A stretch of DNA of 64,000 nucleotides from Xylocopa sonorina (Eukaryota; Arthropoda; Insecta; Hymenoptera; Apidae), in assembly GCF_050948175.1 (NCBI RefSeq), contig NC_135208.1, positions 186,001-250,000 on the forward strand. The letters run 5' to 3'. This document shows, piece by piece, positions 1-10,847 of this stretch (positions are counted from its first letter, which is position 1; each line of letters opens with the position of its first letter). The notes below the pieces were generated by a model, which saw only the letters and a program-made list of their open reading frames with translations, searched no databases and was not told where the DNA came from. The translations under genes were made by a program, and so were the position numbers.

Positions 1-3000
1 TATCGCATCTCATTTCTATGTTTCATGATAATATATAATATTCATTGCGAAGTGTCATGTATACCTTGTATTCAATTCACAACAATGTAAATGCGACACT
101 TCCTTGCAAGGAAATAGCGTTTGGAGATGTCCCCGTATCGAAGCAATAGAGATCTAATGCTTCTTAAATAGGGATATCGCATTTCATTTCTATGTTTCAT
201 GATAAGATATAATATTCATTGTGCAGTGTTATGTATACCTAGTATTCACTTCAAAAGAATGTAAATGCGACTCTTCCTTGCTAGGAAATAGCTTTTGTAG
301 ATGTCTACGTATCGTAGCAATAGAGTTCTAACGCATTTCAAATCGCGATATCGCATCTCATTTCTATGTTTCATGATAATATGTAATATTCATTGCGAAG
401 TGCCACGTATACCTCGTATTCACTTCAAAAGAATGTAAATGCGACACTTCCTTGGTAGGAAATAGCGTTTGCAGATGTCTACGTATCGTAGCAACAGAGT
501 TCTGATGCTTCTTAATACGCGATATCGCTACTTATTTCTATGTTTCATGATAAGGTGTAATATTCATTGTGGAGTGTTATGTATACCTCGTATTCACTTC
601 AAAAGAATGTAAATGCGACACTTCCTTGCTATTAAATAGCGTTTGCAGATGTCTGCGTATCGTAGCAAAAGTTTTCTAATGCTTCTTAATACGCGATATC
701 GCTACTTATTTCTATGTTTCATGATAAGATATAATATTCATTATGGAGTGTTATGTATACCTCGTATTCACTTCAAAAGAATGTAAATGCGAAACTTCAA
801 TGCTGGGAAATAGCGTTTGCAAATATCTACGTATCGTAGCAATAGAGATCTAATGCTTCTCAAAACGCGATAACGCATCTCATTCCTATGTTTCATGATA
901 AGATATAATTCTCATTGCGAAGTGTCATGTATATCTCGTATTCACTTCAAAAGAATGTAAATGCGACACTTCCTTGGTAGGAAATAGCGTTTGCAGATGT
1001 CTACGTATCGTAGCAATAGAGTTCTTGTGCTTCTTAGAACGCGATATCGCTACTTATTTCTATGTTTCATGATAAGGTGAAATATTCATTGTGGAGTGTT
1101 ATGTATACCTCGTATTCACTTCAAAAGAATGTAAATGCGACACTTCCTTGCTATTAAATAGCGTTTGCAGATGTCTGCGTATCGTAGCAAAAGTTTTCTA
1201 ATGCTTCTTAAATCGCGTTATCGCATCTCATTCCTATGTTTCGTGATAAGATGTAATATTCATTGCGAAGTGTCACGTATACCGCGTATTCACTTCAAAA
1301 GAATGTAAATGCGACACTTCCTTGGTAGGAAATAGCGTTTGCAGATGTCTACGTATGGTAGCAATAGAGTTCTAGTGCTTCGTAAAACGCGATATCGCTA
1401 CTTATTTCTATGTTTCACGATAAGGTGAAATATTCATTGTGGAGTGTTATGTATACCTCGTAATCACTTCAAAAGAATGTAAATGCGACACTTCCATGGT
1501 AGGAAATAGCGTTTGCAGATGTCTACGTACCGTAGCAATAAAGTTCTAATTCTTCATGGAACGCGATATCGCTACCTATTTCTATGTTTTATGATAAGGT
1601 AAAATATTCATTGTGGAGTGCAATGTATACCTCGTATTCACTTCAAATGAATGTAAATGCGACGCTTCCTTGCTAGGAAATAGCGTTTGCAGATGTCTTC
1701 GTATTGAAGCAATAGAGTTCTAATGCTTCTTAAATAGGGATATCGCATTTCATTTCTATGTTTCATGATAAGATATAATATTCATTGTGCAGTGTTATGT
1801 ATACCTAGTATTCACTTCAAAAGAATGTAAATGCGACTCTTCCTTGCTAGGAAATAGCTTTTGTAGATGTCTACGTATCGTAGCAATAGAGTTCTAACGC
1901 ATTTCAAATCGCGATATCGCATCTCATTTCTATGTTTCATGATAATATGTAATATTCATTGCGAAGTGCCACGTATACCTCGTATTCACTTCAAAAGAAT
2001 GTAAATGCGACACTTCCTTGGTAGGAAATAGCGTTTGCAGATGTCTACGTATCGTAGCAACAGAGTTCTGATGCTTCTTAATACGCGATATCGCTACTTA
2101 TTTCTATGTTTCATGATAAGGTGAAATATTCATTGTGGAGTGTTATGTATACCTCGTATTCACTTCAAAAGAATGTAAATGCGACACTTCAATGGTAGGA
2201 AATAGCGTTTGCAGAAGTCTACGTACCGTAGCAATAAAGTTCTAATTCTTCTTGGAACGCGATATCGCTACCTATTTCTATGTTTTATGATAAGGTAAAA
2301 TATTCATTGTGGAGTGCTATGTATACCTCGTATTCACTTCAAATGAATGTAAATGCGACGCTTCCTTGCTAGGAAATAGCGTTTGCAGATGTCTCCGTAT
2401 TGAAGCAATAGATTTCTAATGCTTCTTAAATAGGGATATCGCATCTCATTTTTATGTTTCATGATAAGATATAATATTCATTGCGAAGTGTCATGTATAC
2501 CTTGTATTCAATTCACAAGAATGTAAATGCGACACTTCCTTGCTAGGAAATAGCGTTTGGAGATGTCCCCGTATCGAAGCAATAGAGATCTAATGCTTCT
2601 TAAATAGGGATATCGCATTTCATTTCTATGTTTCATGATAAGATATAATATTCATTGTGCAGTGTTATGTATACCTCGTATTCACTTCAAAAGAATGTAA
2701 ATGCGACTCTTCCTTGCTACGAAATAGCTTTCGTAGATGTCTACGTATCGTAGCAATAGAGTTCTAATGCATTTCAAATCGCGATATCGCATCTCATTTC
2801 TATGTTTCATGATAATATGTAATATTCATTGCGAAGTGCCACGTATACCTCGTATTCACTTCAAAAGAATGTAAATGCGACACTTCCTTGGTAGGAAATA
2901 GCGTTTGCAGATGTCTACGTATCGTAGCAACAGAGTTCTAATGCTTCTTAATACGCGATATCGCTACTTATTTCTATGTTTCATGATAAGGTAAAATATT

Positions 3001-6000
3001 CATTGTGGAGTGTTATGTATACCTCGCATTCACTTCAAAAGAATGTAAATGCGACACTTCAATGGTAGGAAATAGCGTTTGCAGAAGTCTACGTACCGTA
3101 GCAATAAAGTTCTAATTCTTCTTGGAACGCGATATCGCTACCTATTTCTATGTTTTATGATAAGGTAAAATATTCATTGTGGAGTGCTATGTATACCTCG
3201 TATTCACTTCAAATGAATGTAAATGCGACGCTTCCTTGCTAGGAAATAGCGTTTGCAGATGTCTCCGTATTGAAGCAATAGAGTTCTAATGCTTCTTAAA
3301 TAGGGATATCGCATCTCATTTTTATGTTTCATGATAAGATATAATATTCATTGCGAAGTGTCATGTATACCTTGTATTCAATTCACAAGAATGTAAATGC
3401 GACACTTCCTTGCTAGGAAATAGCGTTTGGAGATGTCCCCGTATCGAAGCAATAGAGATCTAATGCTTCTTAAATAGGGATATCGCATTTCATTTCTATG
3501 TTTCATGATAAGATATAATATTCATTGTGCAGTGTTATGTATACCTCGTATTCACTTCAAAAGAATGTAAATGCGACACTTTCTTGCTATTAAATAGCGT
3601 TTGCAGTTGTCTGCGTATCGTAGCAAAAGTTTTCTGATGTTTCTTAAAACGCGATATCGCATCTCATTTCTATGTTTCATGGTAAGATATAATATGATTT
3701 GCGAAGTTTTATGTATTCCTCGTCTACACTTCAAATGATTATAAATGCGACCCTTCCTTGCAAGGAAATAGCTTTTGCAGATGTCTACCTATCGTAGCCA
3801 TAGGGTTCTAATGCTTCTTAAAACGCGATATCGCATCTCATTTCTATGTTTCATGGTAAGATATAATATGATTTGCGAAGTGTTATGTATTCCTCGTCTA
3901 CACTTCAAATGAATGTAAATGCGACACCTCCTTGCAAGGAAATAGCGTTTGCAGATGTCTACGTATCGTGGCAATGGAGTTCTTATGATTCTTAAAACGC
4001 GATGTCGATCTCAGTTTTATGTTTCATGGTAAGATATAATATGATTTGCGAAGTGTTATGTATTCCTCGTCTACACTTCAAATGATTATAAATGCGACCC
4101 TTCCTTGCAAAGAAATAGCGTTTGCAGATGTCTACGTATCGTAGCAATGGAGTTCTTATGATTCTTAAAACGCGGTATCGATCTCAATTCTACGTTTCAT
4201 GGTAAGATATAATATGATTTGCGAAGTGTTATGTATTCCTCGTCCACACTTCAAATGAATGTAAATGCGACACTTCCTTGCTAGGAAATAGCGTCTGCAG
4301 ATGTCTAGGTATCGTAGCGATAGTGTTCTAATGCTTCTTAAAACGCGATATCGCATCTCATTTCTATGTTTCATGGTAAGATATAATATGATTCGCAAAG
4401 TGTTATGCATTCCTCGTATACGATTCAAATGAATGTAAATGCGACACTTCCTTGCAAGGAAATAGCGTTTGCAGATGCCTACGTATCGTGGCAATGGAGT
4501 TCTTATGATTCTTAAAACGCGATATCGATCTCAATTTTATGTTTCATGGTAAGATATAATATGATTTGCGAAGTTTTATGTATTCCTCGTCTACACTTCA
4601 AATGATTATAAATGCGACCCTTCCTTGCAAGGAAATAGCTTTTGCAGATGTCTACCTATCGTAGTAATAGGTTTCTAATGCTTCTTAAAACGGTATATCG
4701 CATCTCAATTCTATATTTCATGATAACATATATTATTCATTGCAAAGTGTCATGTATGCCTCGTATTCACTTCGAAATAATGTAAATGCCGCACTTCCTT
4801 GCTTGGAAGTAGCGTTTGCAGATGTCTCCGTATGGTAGCAATAGAGTTCTAGTGCTTCTCAAGACGCGATATCGCATCTTTTTTCTATGTTTTATGACAA
4901 GATATAATATTCTTTGCGAAGTGTCATGTATACCTCGTATTCAATTCACAAGAATGTAAATGCGACACTTCCTTGCAAGGAAATAGCGTTTGGAGATGTC
5001 TCCGTATCGAAGCAATAGTGTTCTAATGCTTCTTAAATAGCGATATCGCATCTCACTTCTATGTTACATGATAGGATATAGTGTTCATTGCGAAGTGTCA
5101 TGCATACCTCGTATTCATTTCAAAAGAATGTAAATGCGACACTTCCTTACTAGGAAGTAGCATTTGCAGATGTCTACGTATCGAAGCAATAGAGTTCTAA
5201 TGCCTCTTAAAACGGGATATCGCATCTCATTGCTATATTTCATGATAAGATATAATATTCATTGCGAAGTATTATGTATACCTCGTCTATACTCCGAATG
5301 AAAGTAAATGCCACACTTCCTTGCTGGGAAATAGCGTTTCGAGATGTCTACGTATCGAAGCAAGAGAGTTCTATTTCTTCTTAAAACGCGACATGGCATC
5401 CTATTTCTATGTTTCATGATAATTTGTAATATTCATTGCGAAGTGTTATGTATACCTCGCCTACACTTCAAAAGAATGTAAATGCCACACTTCCTTGCTG
5501 GGAATTAGGGTCCTGCAGATGTCTACGTATCGAAGCAGTAGAGTTCTAGTGCTTCTTAAATCGCGATACCGCATCTCATTTCTATGTTTCATGATAATAT
5601 ATAATAGTCATTGCGAAGTGTTATGTATACCTTGTTTACACCATAAATAAATGTAAATGCGACACTTCCTTGCTAGGAAATAGCGTTTCCATTTGTTTAC
5701 TTATCGGAGCAATAGAGTTCTGTTGCTTCATTCAACACGATGTCGCATGTCATTTCAATGATTCATGGTAAATTGCAATGTTCTATGCAATATGTTACAT
5801 TTGTCTCCATCTAGACCTTAGAAGGATGTGAATCCTATACTTACTTGCAACAGAATATCGTTTCCAGATCTCTGCGTGTCCAAGCAAGACATTTCCAATA
5901 TTTCAATCAGCGCGATGTCGCATCTCATTTCAACGTTTCAATGCAAAGAATCTGTAATTATATATCCATAACATTGTGCTTAACTGTTAGAGGTCTTCAA

Positions 6001-6380
6001 TAGAATGTGAACTATATAATTCCATGCAACGTCATGGCGCTCCGTAGTGTCTGTCTGTTAAAGCAATCGAGCTAGAATTCTCCATGCAATGCGCTCGCGC
6101 ATCCCATTTCATCGTTTCAAAGTAAGAATGCTGTAATCTCTTATGCATAGCTCTATGCTTATCTGCTTTAAGACTTCATAAGAATGTTAATTCTACAGCT
6201 CCATGCAACATGATTGCCCTTCGTAGTGTCTACATGTCGAGACAATAGAGTACTAATGCATTATACAATGCCATGACTCATCTCATTTCAACGTTTCGAA
6301 TGAAGTAAACTGTAATCTTCTATGAAAAGCATTATAATTATCTGCTTCTACTCTACAATAGAATGTGAATTCTATAGATC
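1..6380 (+). repeat. Satellite array 1, 174-bp monomers
   Basis: About 36 head-to-tail copies of the same 174-bp satellite that fills 15.5-59.4 kb, in the same orientation (GCGATATCGC followed by ATCTCATTTCTATGTTTCAT). Most units from 1 to about 3,640 and from 4,700 to 5,700 are type I, recognised by GATAAGATATAATATTCATTG and CTTCAAAAGAATG. A short block at about 3,640-4,700 is type II, recognised by GGTAAGATATAATATGATTTG. From about 5,700 the units decay steadily and become hard to align by 6,350. This is the expected edge of an array where unequal exchange no longer homogenises the copies. The left end lies outside the window. Function unknown; centromeric or pericentromeric satellite is an inference. 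Confidence 0.95.
1741..3480 (+). repeat. Higher-order repeat of 5 monomers (870 bp)
   Basis: Diagnostic variants recur exactly 870 bp (5 x 174) apart. The unit start TATCGCATTT occurs at 1,741, 2,611 and 3,481. The variant TCTACGTACCGTAGCAATAAAG recurs at about 2,218 and 3,088. The same start also occurs at 175, which is 1,566 bp (9 monomers) before 1,741. This is direct evidence of higher-order organisation: blocks of five different monomers were duplicated as units, with only a few substitutions between copies. Confidence 0.85.
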
Positions 6381-6550
6381 TAAGCAACAGGAGGGCAGGC
6401 TCTCCACCATTCTACTGCCTGCCCTGATGCGGGCAAAGGATTCCCAGGGCCACTCAAACCGCGACCAACATCTATCTTATACTCTAACCGATTCATCGTT
6501 ATGCGTTTTCCATTAAGCTTGCCGGGATCAGTGATATTGATTCGCTCAAT
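6380..6550 (-). other. Short coding-like stretch, possible 3' exon relic
   Basis: On the minus strand this interval is open for 56 codons and closes with TAG at 6,380-6,382, just inside the decayed satellite edge. The deduced peptide has ordinary composition, with ITDPGKLNGKRITMNRLEYK near its start and VEWWRACPPVA at its end, unlike the basic repeats of the satellite frame. Read 5' to 3' on the minus strand it is preceded by AATAATTTAG, which could be a splice acceptor, and an in-frame stop lies immediately upstream. There is no start codon at the open end. It may be the last exon of a captured gene or a transposon fragment. I do not recognise the protein. An overlapping plus-strand frame (6,322-6,516) is also open, so coding status is weak. 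Confidence 0.25.
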
Positions 6551-7272
6551 CTAAATTATTATTTTCTTTTTAAGTTTCTCGATTTTTTTAGTTTCTCTCA
6601 CGACTATCGTCTATTTCGTTGTACCTTACCCTTACAGTATTGTATATAATCTGTTGTTTGATATTTCTAGGATTTCCTCTTAATAAATGCAATACTTCCA
6701 CATATTCTCTTTCTCTTTAGTTACATTGTTATTATTTTATGCTTTTCACCCTCCACATTCACTCTCTACACCATCTCGGAACAGGCGTTATACGATTACT
6801 GCAGGATGACGCCCCGGTCTCGTTACACCGAGATCGAGTGTTCTCTCTTGCATCCGTTGATTTATATATGTTATATATTGGAGAATATTTCCTCTTATCC
6901 TTTGTATTTTTCGAATGAAATTACATTGACAGAAGTACGACCTAGTTCTGCACGCCTATTTGAAACAACATTAAATCACCTTGTTAAACAATAATATATT
7001 AAATGTGACTTGGACTTTTAAATTTGAATTTATAAACATCTAACAGGTAAATATGTTTTTCTTACTATTCATATCATTATACATTCAGTGATTTATTGTG
7101 TGCAGTGATTTGATATATTAACTGCTTGATTATATTTTGCAATGAACTTTGCGTACCAAACATTGTTTTTACTCCTGATGGGAGTGGATAGTTCATCGTT
7201 TTATATTCTTATATCGCATTGACTATAAAAGTATATGACATCCTTTTTATGCAGTCATGTATAATTATGTAC
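6383..7272. other. Non-satellite AT-rich flank between array 1 and LTR A
   Basis: After the last recognisable satellite base the sequence becomes AT-rich, with small GC-richer islands at about 6,390-6,480 and 6,775-6,850. Apart from the coding-like stretch at 6,380-6,550 I see no convincing gene. A 62-codon plus-strand frame at 6,806-6,994 has no recognisable motif. If the inverted duplication continues past the right end of this window, this interval should have a mirror copy there. Confidence 0.6.
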
Positions 7273-7811
7273 TGTGACGGTTCTTCCCGTTACAATCCGT
7301 AAGAAAAGGGTATATAGAACCAATAATAACGGGGTATCCAGAAGTTTAGTCCGGGGTTATATCGGGGTACAGAATATCCGCGTGCTTCGGCAACGCGAAG
7401 TACAGAGCAATAAATTTCCTATCCAGCAAGTATTTCGAAGCTGCGAGGCTGGGACTTTTTGGGCGCCAGCTACTCAAGAAGTAGCAAAAACTATTAAACC
7501 ACGCAACCCGGGGAAACCCGGTGCAAGATAACCCTCGAAATTTCGAAATACTCTTTCGCTCGACTGCTTGTAGCCGAGTGCGCAAATTAGGGTTGCGGGA
7601 TACTGAACTCACGGCTTCTTTCTAGATTGCCTCGACGCGGTATTACAAAAGGGTATACGACACGCCGCGAATGACCGGGGATCACCACCCGTTATACAAT
7701 ACAAATTACAGTACGCGATATCACAATTGCTGCAGGGAACAAATGGGACGCTTTAGCGTATAAAGACTCACGTTCTCGTTTCCAACAAGTATGGATCTCG
7801 TTCAGTCCGTC

Positions 7812-7814
<3 letters not shown>

Positions 7815-7850
<36 letters not shown>

Positions 7851-7857
7851 CGAATCG
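7815..7857. repeat. (CT)n microsatellite inside LTR A
   Basis: Uninterrupted CT dinucleotides over about 43 bp. The mirror tract in the right LTR A is longer (about 68 bp of GA), so this site has changed length since the two arms separated, or it is collapsed or expanded in the assembly. Confidence 0.95.
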
Positions 7858-7945
7858 CTCCGTATAATCGCTTGCTCGGTTGCTCGCTAAGTAGTCGCTA
7901 AGTCGTTCAGAAGAATAAGAGGCTGTCTTCGTGCTGGCCAGCTCA

Positions 7946-7952
7946 TTATATA
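7946..7952 (-). promoter_or_regulatory. TATA box of LTR A
   Basis: TATATAA on the minus strand, conserved in the right-hand copy at 63,599-63,605. It lies upstream of the microsatellite and the U5-like region, where an LTR polymerase II promoter would sit. Activity is unknown. Confidence 0.5.
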
Positions 7953-8505
7953 GGTTTGCTGGGGGTCTTCGGATCCCCTTAGACCCTCCTTAGGGCTAAG
8001 GGGTAGGGCCATACGCATCGGTATTGTTCGGGGCATCGATCGGTGGATTTCGGCGATCTTCCCTTATCGCCCCCTCTGGTGTGTCTAGAGGGGGTCCTCT
8101 GGATTATTTGAACTGCGGCGCGTGTCGCGCGCCGCGCTTTCCACGGCTCACCTGCAATTCCGCTGCGCATCTTGAGTTATCCTCTCCATGGGCTCAGGGG
8201 AGGGGTAGAGGTCCTTCTCACACCCGAGAACCATCCTGTTTGTCTCCATGGACTATGGCAACGGTCTTATCGTTGCAGAGCTCTGGATCGTATCCTTCGG
8301 GCTTCAGGGTCTCTTCTTGCTCACTTCCCGACTCCTCCACCGTCGAGCCCGTCACGCTACCTCGGGGCACAGCCCTTCCACGAACCTGCGGTCTTATTAT
8401 CCGCCGAAGAGGCGTCTTATGGGTCGCAATGGTCCGTGTCGCGCTTCTCGCATGGGTGGTGATCTGCGAGCTAGTCTAACCGAAGCAGGGGGAGGTGAGC
8501 GAGCC

Positions 8506-10103
8506 TATAGTAAATATAGTCATCTGTTGACATCGTGAACATTGTTTTTTGGCAAAATTCCAGAAAAACAAATATACTATAAGTAAAATAATAAACATCA
8601 TAATATTAAACTTAACTCTGTTCATCGTTGCCTTGTTGGACACATCCATATCAATATACAGGGTGGGGCAGTAATAATTAGCACCTCAGATATCCACGAA
8701 ACTATAAGTTTCATAGAAGTTTTTGCTAATATAAAATTGCATAGTACAAAGGGGCCATCCGTTGATGAAAATAGTTTTTTTGTAAGTGGAGTTATGTTGG
8801 ACATATGAAGGTTACCTTCATTTTTTAATATGAATTGGTATGTCCATTCTTCCTTAATACGATAGAGCATTTTAAAGCAAGTTTAACGATCTGTAACATA
8901 AAGGCATTGAAGGTTACAAAAAGTAAAGAGAGGCGATAATACTCACGGTTTTGATAGTAAATGAAACATACGTATTGTAAACAGTGGTGGAAGGCGTAAT
9001 ACTTACCGTTTACTTCACTGTGAATAAACACTTTTCGAAGGGCATTTCAATAGTTTGCAGCATAAGTTAAACATGATAAGATTAGTATTGAAAAATCGGT
9101 TCGAATACGTTTGGTTAGGCTGTTCTTTGTGTCGTTCATTTTATAAGTACTGAGCTGTGGATTCCTGAGGACAGCTCACAAAATTGTTGAACTATGGAAG
9201 ATTATCATTGTGAATTTGAACCAAAAGGTAATTAAATTCCATTAGATTGTAAACAGATCTCAATGTTTCATTTTAGATAGTAAGATTAAATACTCTTTAC
9301 AAAACTACAAGAATGGATACATACCTTTCTGTTATTATTACTTCATAAAGAATTATAATTGCAATTATATAGTTCATTACGATAAAAAATATTTCTCAGA
9401 AAATTCTAAATATTAAATAAAACAATCAAGTAAAACATTTTTAATAATTACGAATATGAAAAATACTTGAACATTCCAATAGAAAGATGTCTAAGCAGGA
9501 GCTAGAAAAGTCAAACATTCAGTTTCAATACCAGAATTCATCTATAAGAGGTAAAATGTTTCGAAAGCTTTAATTACAGTCTTTAATGCAAGCAGTTGGG
9601 CAGTATTTCAATTTTTAAGAAAATTGATGAAAGTCAACCATTTTGAAGTGGTCAGAATCTTTGTCGTTTGAGCAATAAGTGAATAACAAATAACTGCATA
9701 AATTCCAGGCTTAAAAACTTATGGATTAAATCCTATGCAGACTCGTTTATGCTATACTAAATAATAATCCACACTAAGTAATCATTTTAAAACTTAAACG
9801 ATTACATCTCGCGAACTATCAAAGATATCAGAAGCGTGAAAAGTATGTGGTTTATCAAAAATTCTTCTAAAAGAACGGACGAAGCCAATAGAAATCTTTG
9901 TTGAAGTAAGCAAGTTCTAAAGTTCTAAGCAACGCGATGGCCCTTATCTGCCTATGTTTCATAGCAAGTAAGTTCTGAATTTCTATGAAATCCGATGGAA
10001 TTCCTCACTACTAACGTTTCAAAGTAAGTTCTCAAATTCTCAGTTCTACGTTTAAAACTATGTGTGTTCTATATATCTATGTAAAGTAATGGTTCCTATT
10101 AGT
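8506..10103 (-). other. AT-rich segment of left inverted arm with ORF relics
   Basis: Near-identical inverted copy of 59,827 to about 61,425. It contains relics of two short minus-strand frames (8,622-8,870 and 8,825-9,031) that match right-arm frames at 61,067-61,315 and 60,906-61,112. The sequence 3' of about 61,425 on the right arm is absent here: the segment jumps directly into LTR A at 8,505. About 1.5 kb has been lost from this arm, or less likely gained on the other. A TATACAGGGTGGGGCA motif (about 8,657-8,672) resembles termini of some insect DNA transposons, but no partner terminus was seen. From 9,030 to 10,103 I see no gene. Confidence 0.6.
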
Positions 10104-10847
10104 TGTGACGGAAACCTATATATAGTAAGTCAGGGAAGCTCGAAGGGGTTAATTATCTAAATGCTTTAAAGTGTAAAACGTACTTTAATCTAAAGCGATC
10201 TATCGTTCCAAGGTATCCGCTCACGTACAACTTTTCTTGGGCGCCAGCTGCTCAGAAAGTAGCAAAGGGATAGACTACACGACCCCGGGAACCCTGGGGC
10301 GGAACAACCCTTGAAACTTCGAAATGCTCCTCCTCTCGACTATGACTAGCCAAGTACACACACTCAGATCGCGAGATACTGAAGTCACGGCATGTTTATT
10401 TATGGTCTCGACGTGGGTTTAACTAACAAGGGTTACGGGAAACTACGCAACACGTCGCGAATTACCGGGTATCATAACTCGCTTCACGATATAAGATACA
10501 ATATACAATATGCGACACAAGAAATGGGACGCTTAAGCGAATAAGCTCTCACGTTCTCTTCTTCAGGTTCCTTGAATTCGCTGGTGGTCCTCGGGTCTCC
10601 TGCATCCTCCTCGGGGCTCCTTGGTGGAGTGGGCTGTAGGCTTCGGTATTGTTCGAGTCCATCGATCAGTGGATTTCGGCGATTTCCTCTTCTCGCCCCC
10701 TTGGGTGTCCCTGAGGGGATCCTCCTGATCATTAAAATTGCGTAGCGCCTCGCGCGCCGCGCTCCCATGGCCCACCTGCAGGGTCGCTGGACTTTTGACT
10801 TCTCTTTAGGGGGTTAAGAATGGTTGAGGACCTTCTCACATCCCAGA
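10104..10847 (-). mobile_element. LTR, family B, left copy (5' truncated)
   Basis: Read on the minus strand it ends CCGTCACA (plus-strand TGTGACGG at 10,104-10,111). It shares with LTR A the GTGAGAAGG segment, the CGCGGCGCGCG segment, the AATCGCCGAAATCCAC block, the TCCCATTT block and the TGGCGCCCAA core (10,237-10,246). It lacks the CT tract and is clearly diverged, so it is an older relative of the same family. The 5' portion, corresponding to the first 350-400 bp of LTR A, is missing, and the degenerate satellite starts where it stops. Overlapping acidic, proline-rich frames (10,484-10,775) lie in the LTR sense direction and look incidental. Confidence 0.7.

Larger units (their letters stand above)
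7273..8505 (-). mobile_element. Solo LTR, family A, left copy
   Basis: Read on the minus strand this block ends CGTCACA (plus-strand TGTGACG at 7,273-7,279). It matches the right-hand block that starts TGTGACG at 62,921. Across the two copies I see typical LTR parts in order: a GC-rich U3-like region, a TATATAA box (7,946-7,952), a (CT)n microsatellite, and a U5-like region containing TGGCGCCCAA (7,459-7,468). No gag or pol lies on either side, so this is a solo LTR. About 20 bases of its 5' end are missing, removed by the deletion that joins it to 8,506. The LTR downstream flank here starts GTAC, and the upstream flank of the right copy ends GTAC. This is consistent with a 4-bp target duplication of one ancestral insertion. 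Ty3/Gypsy-type is the likely class but is unproven. Confidence 0.75.

Noticed and set aside
7346..8538. Overlapping ORFs of 80-150 codons in LTR A, such as 8,024-8,479
   Set aside because: They run antisense to the LTR, overlap in several frames, are biased by GC-rich composition and contain no recognisable domain.
8657..8672. Complete DNA transposon indicated by TATACAGGGTGGGGCA
   Set aside because: Only one terminus-like motif per arm; no inverted partner or transposase was found nearby.
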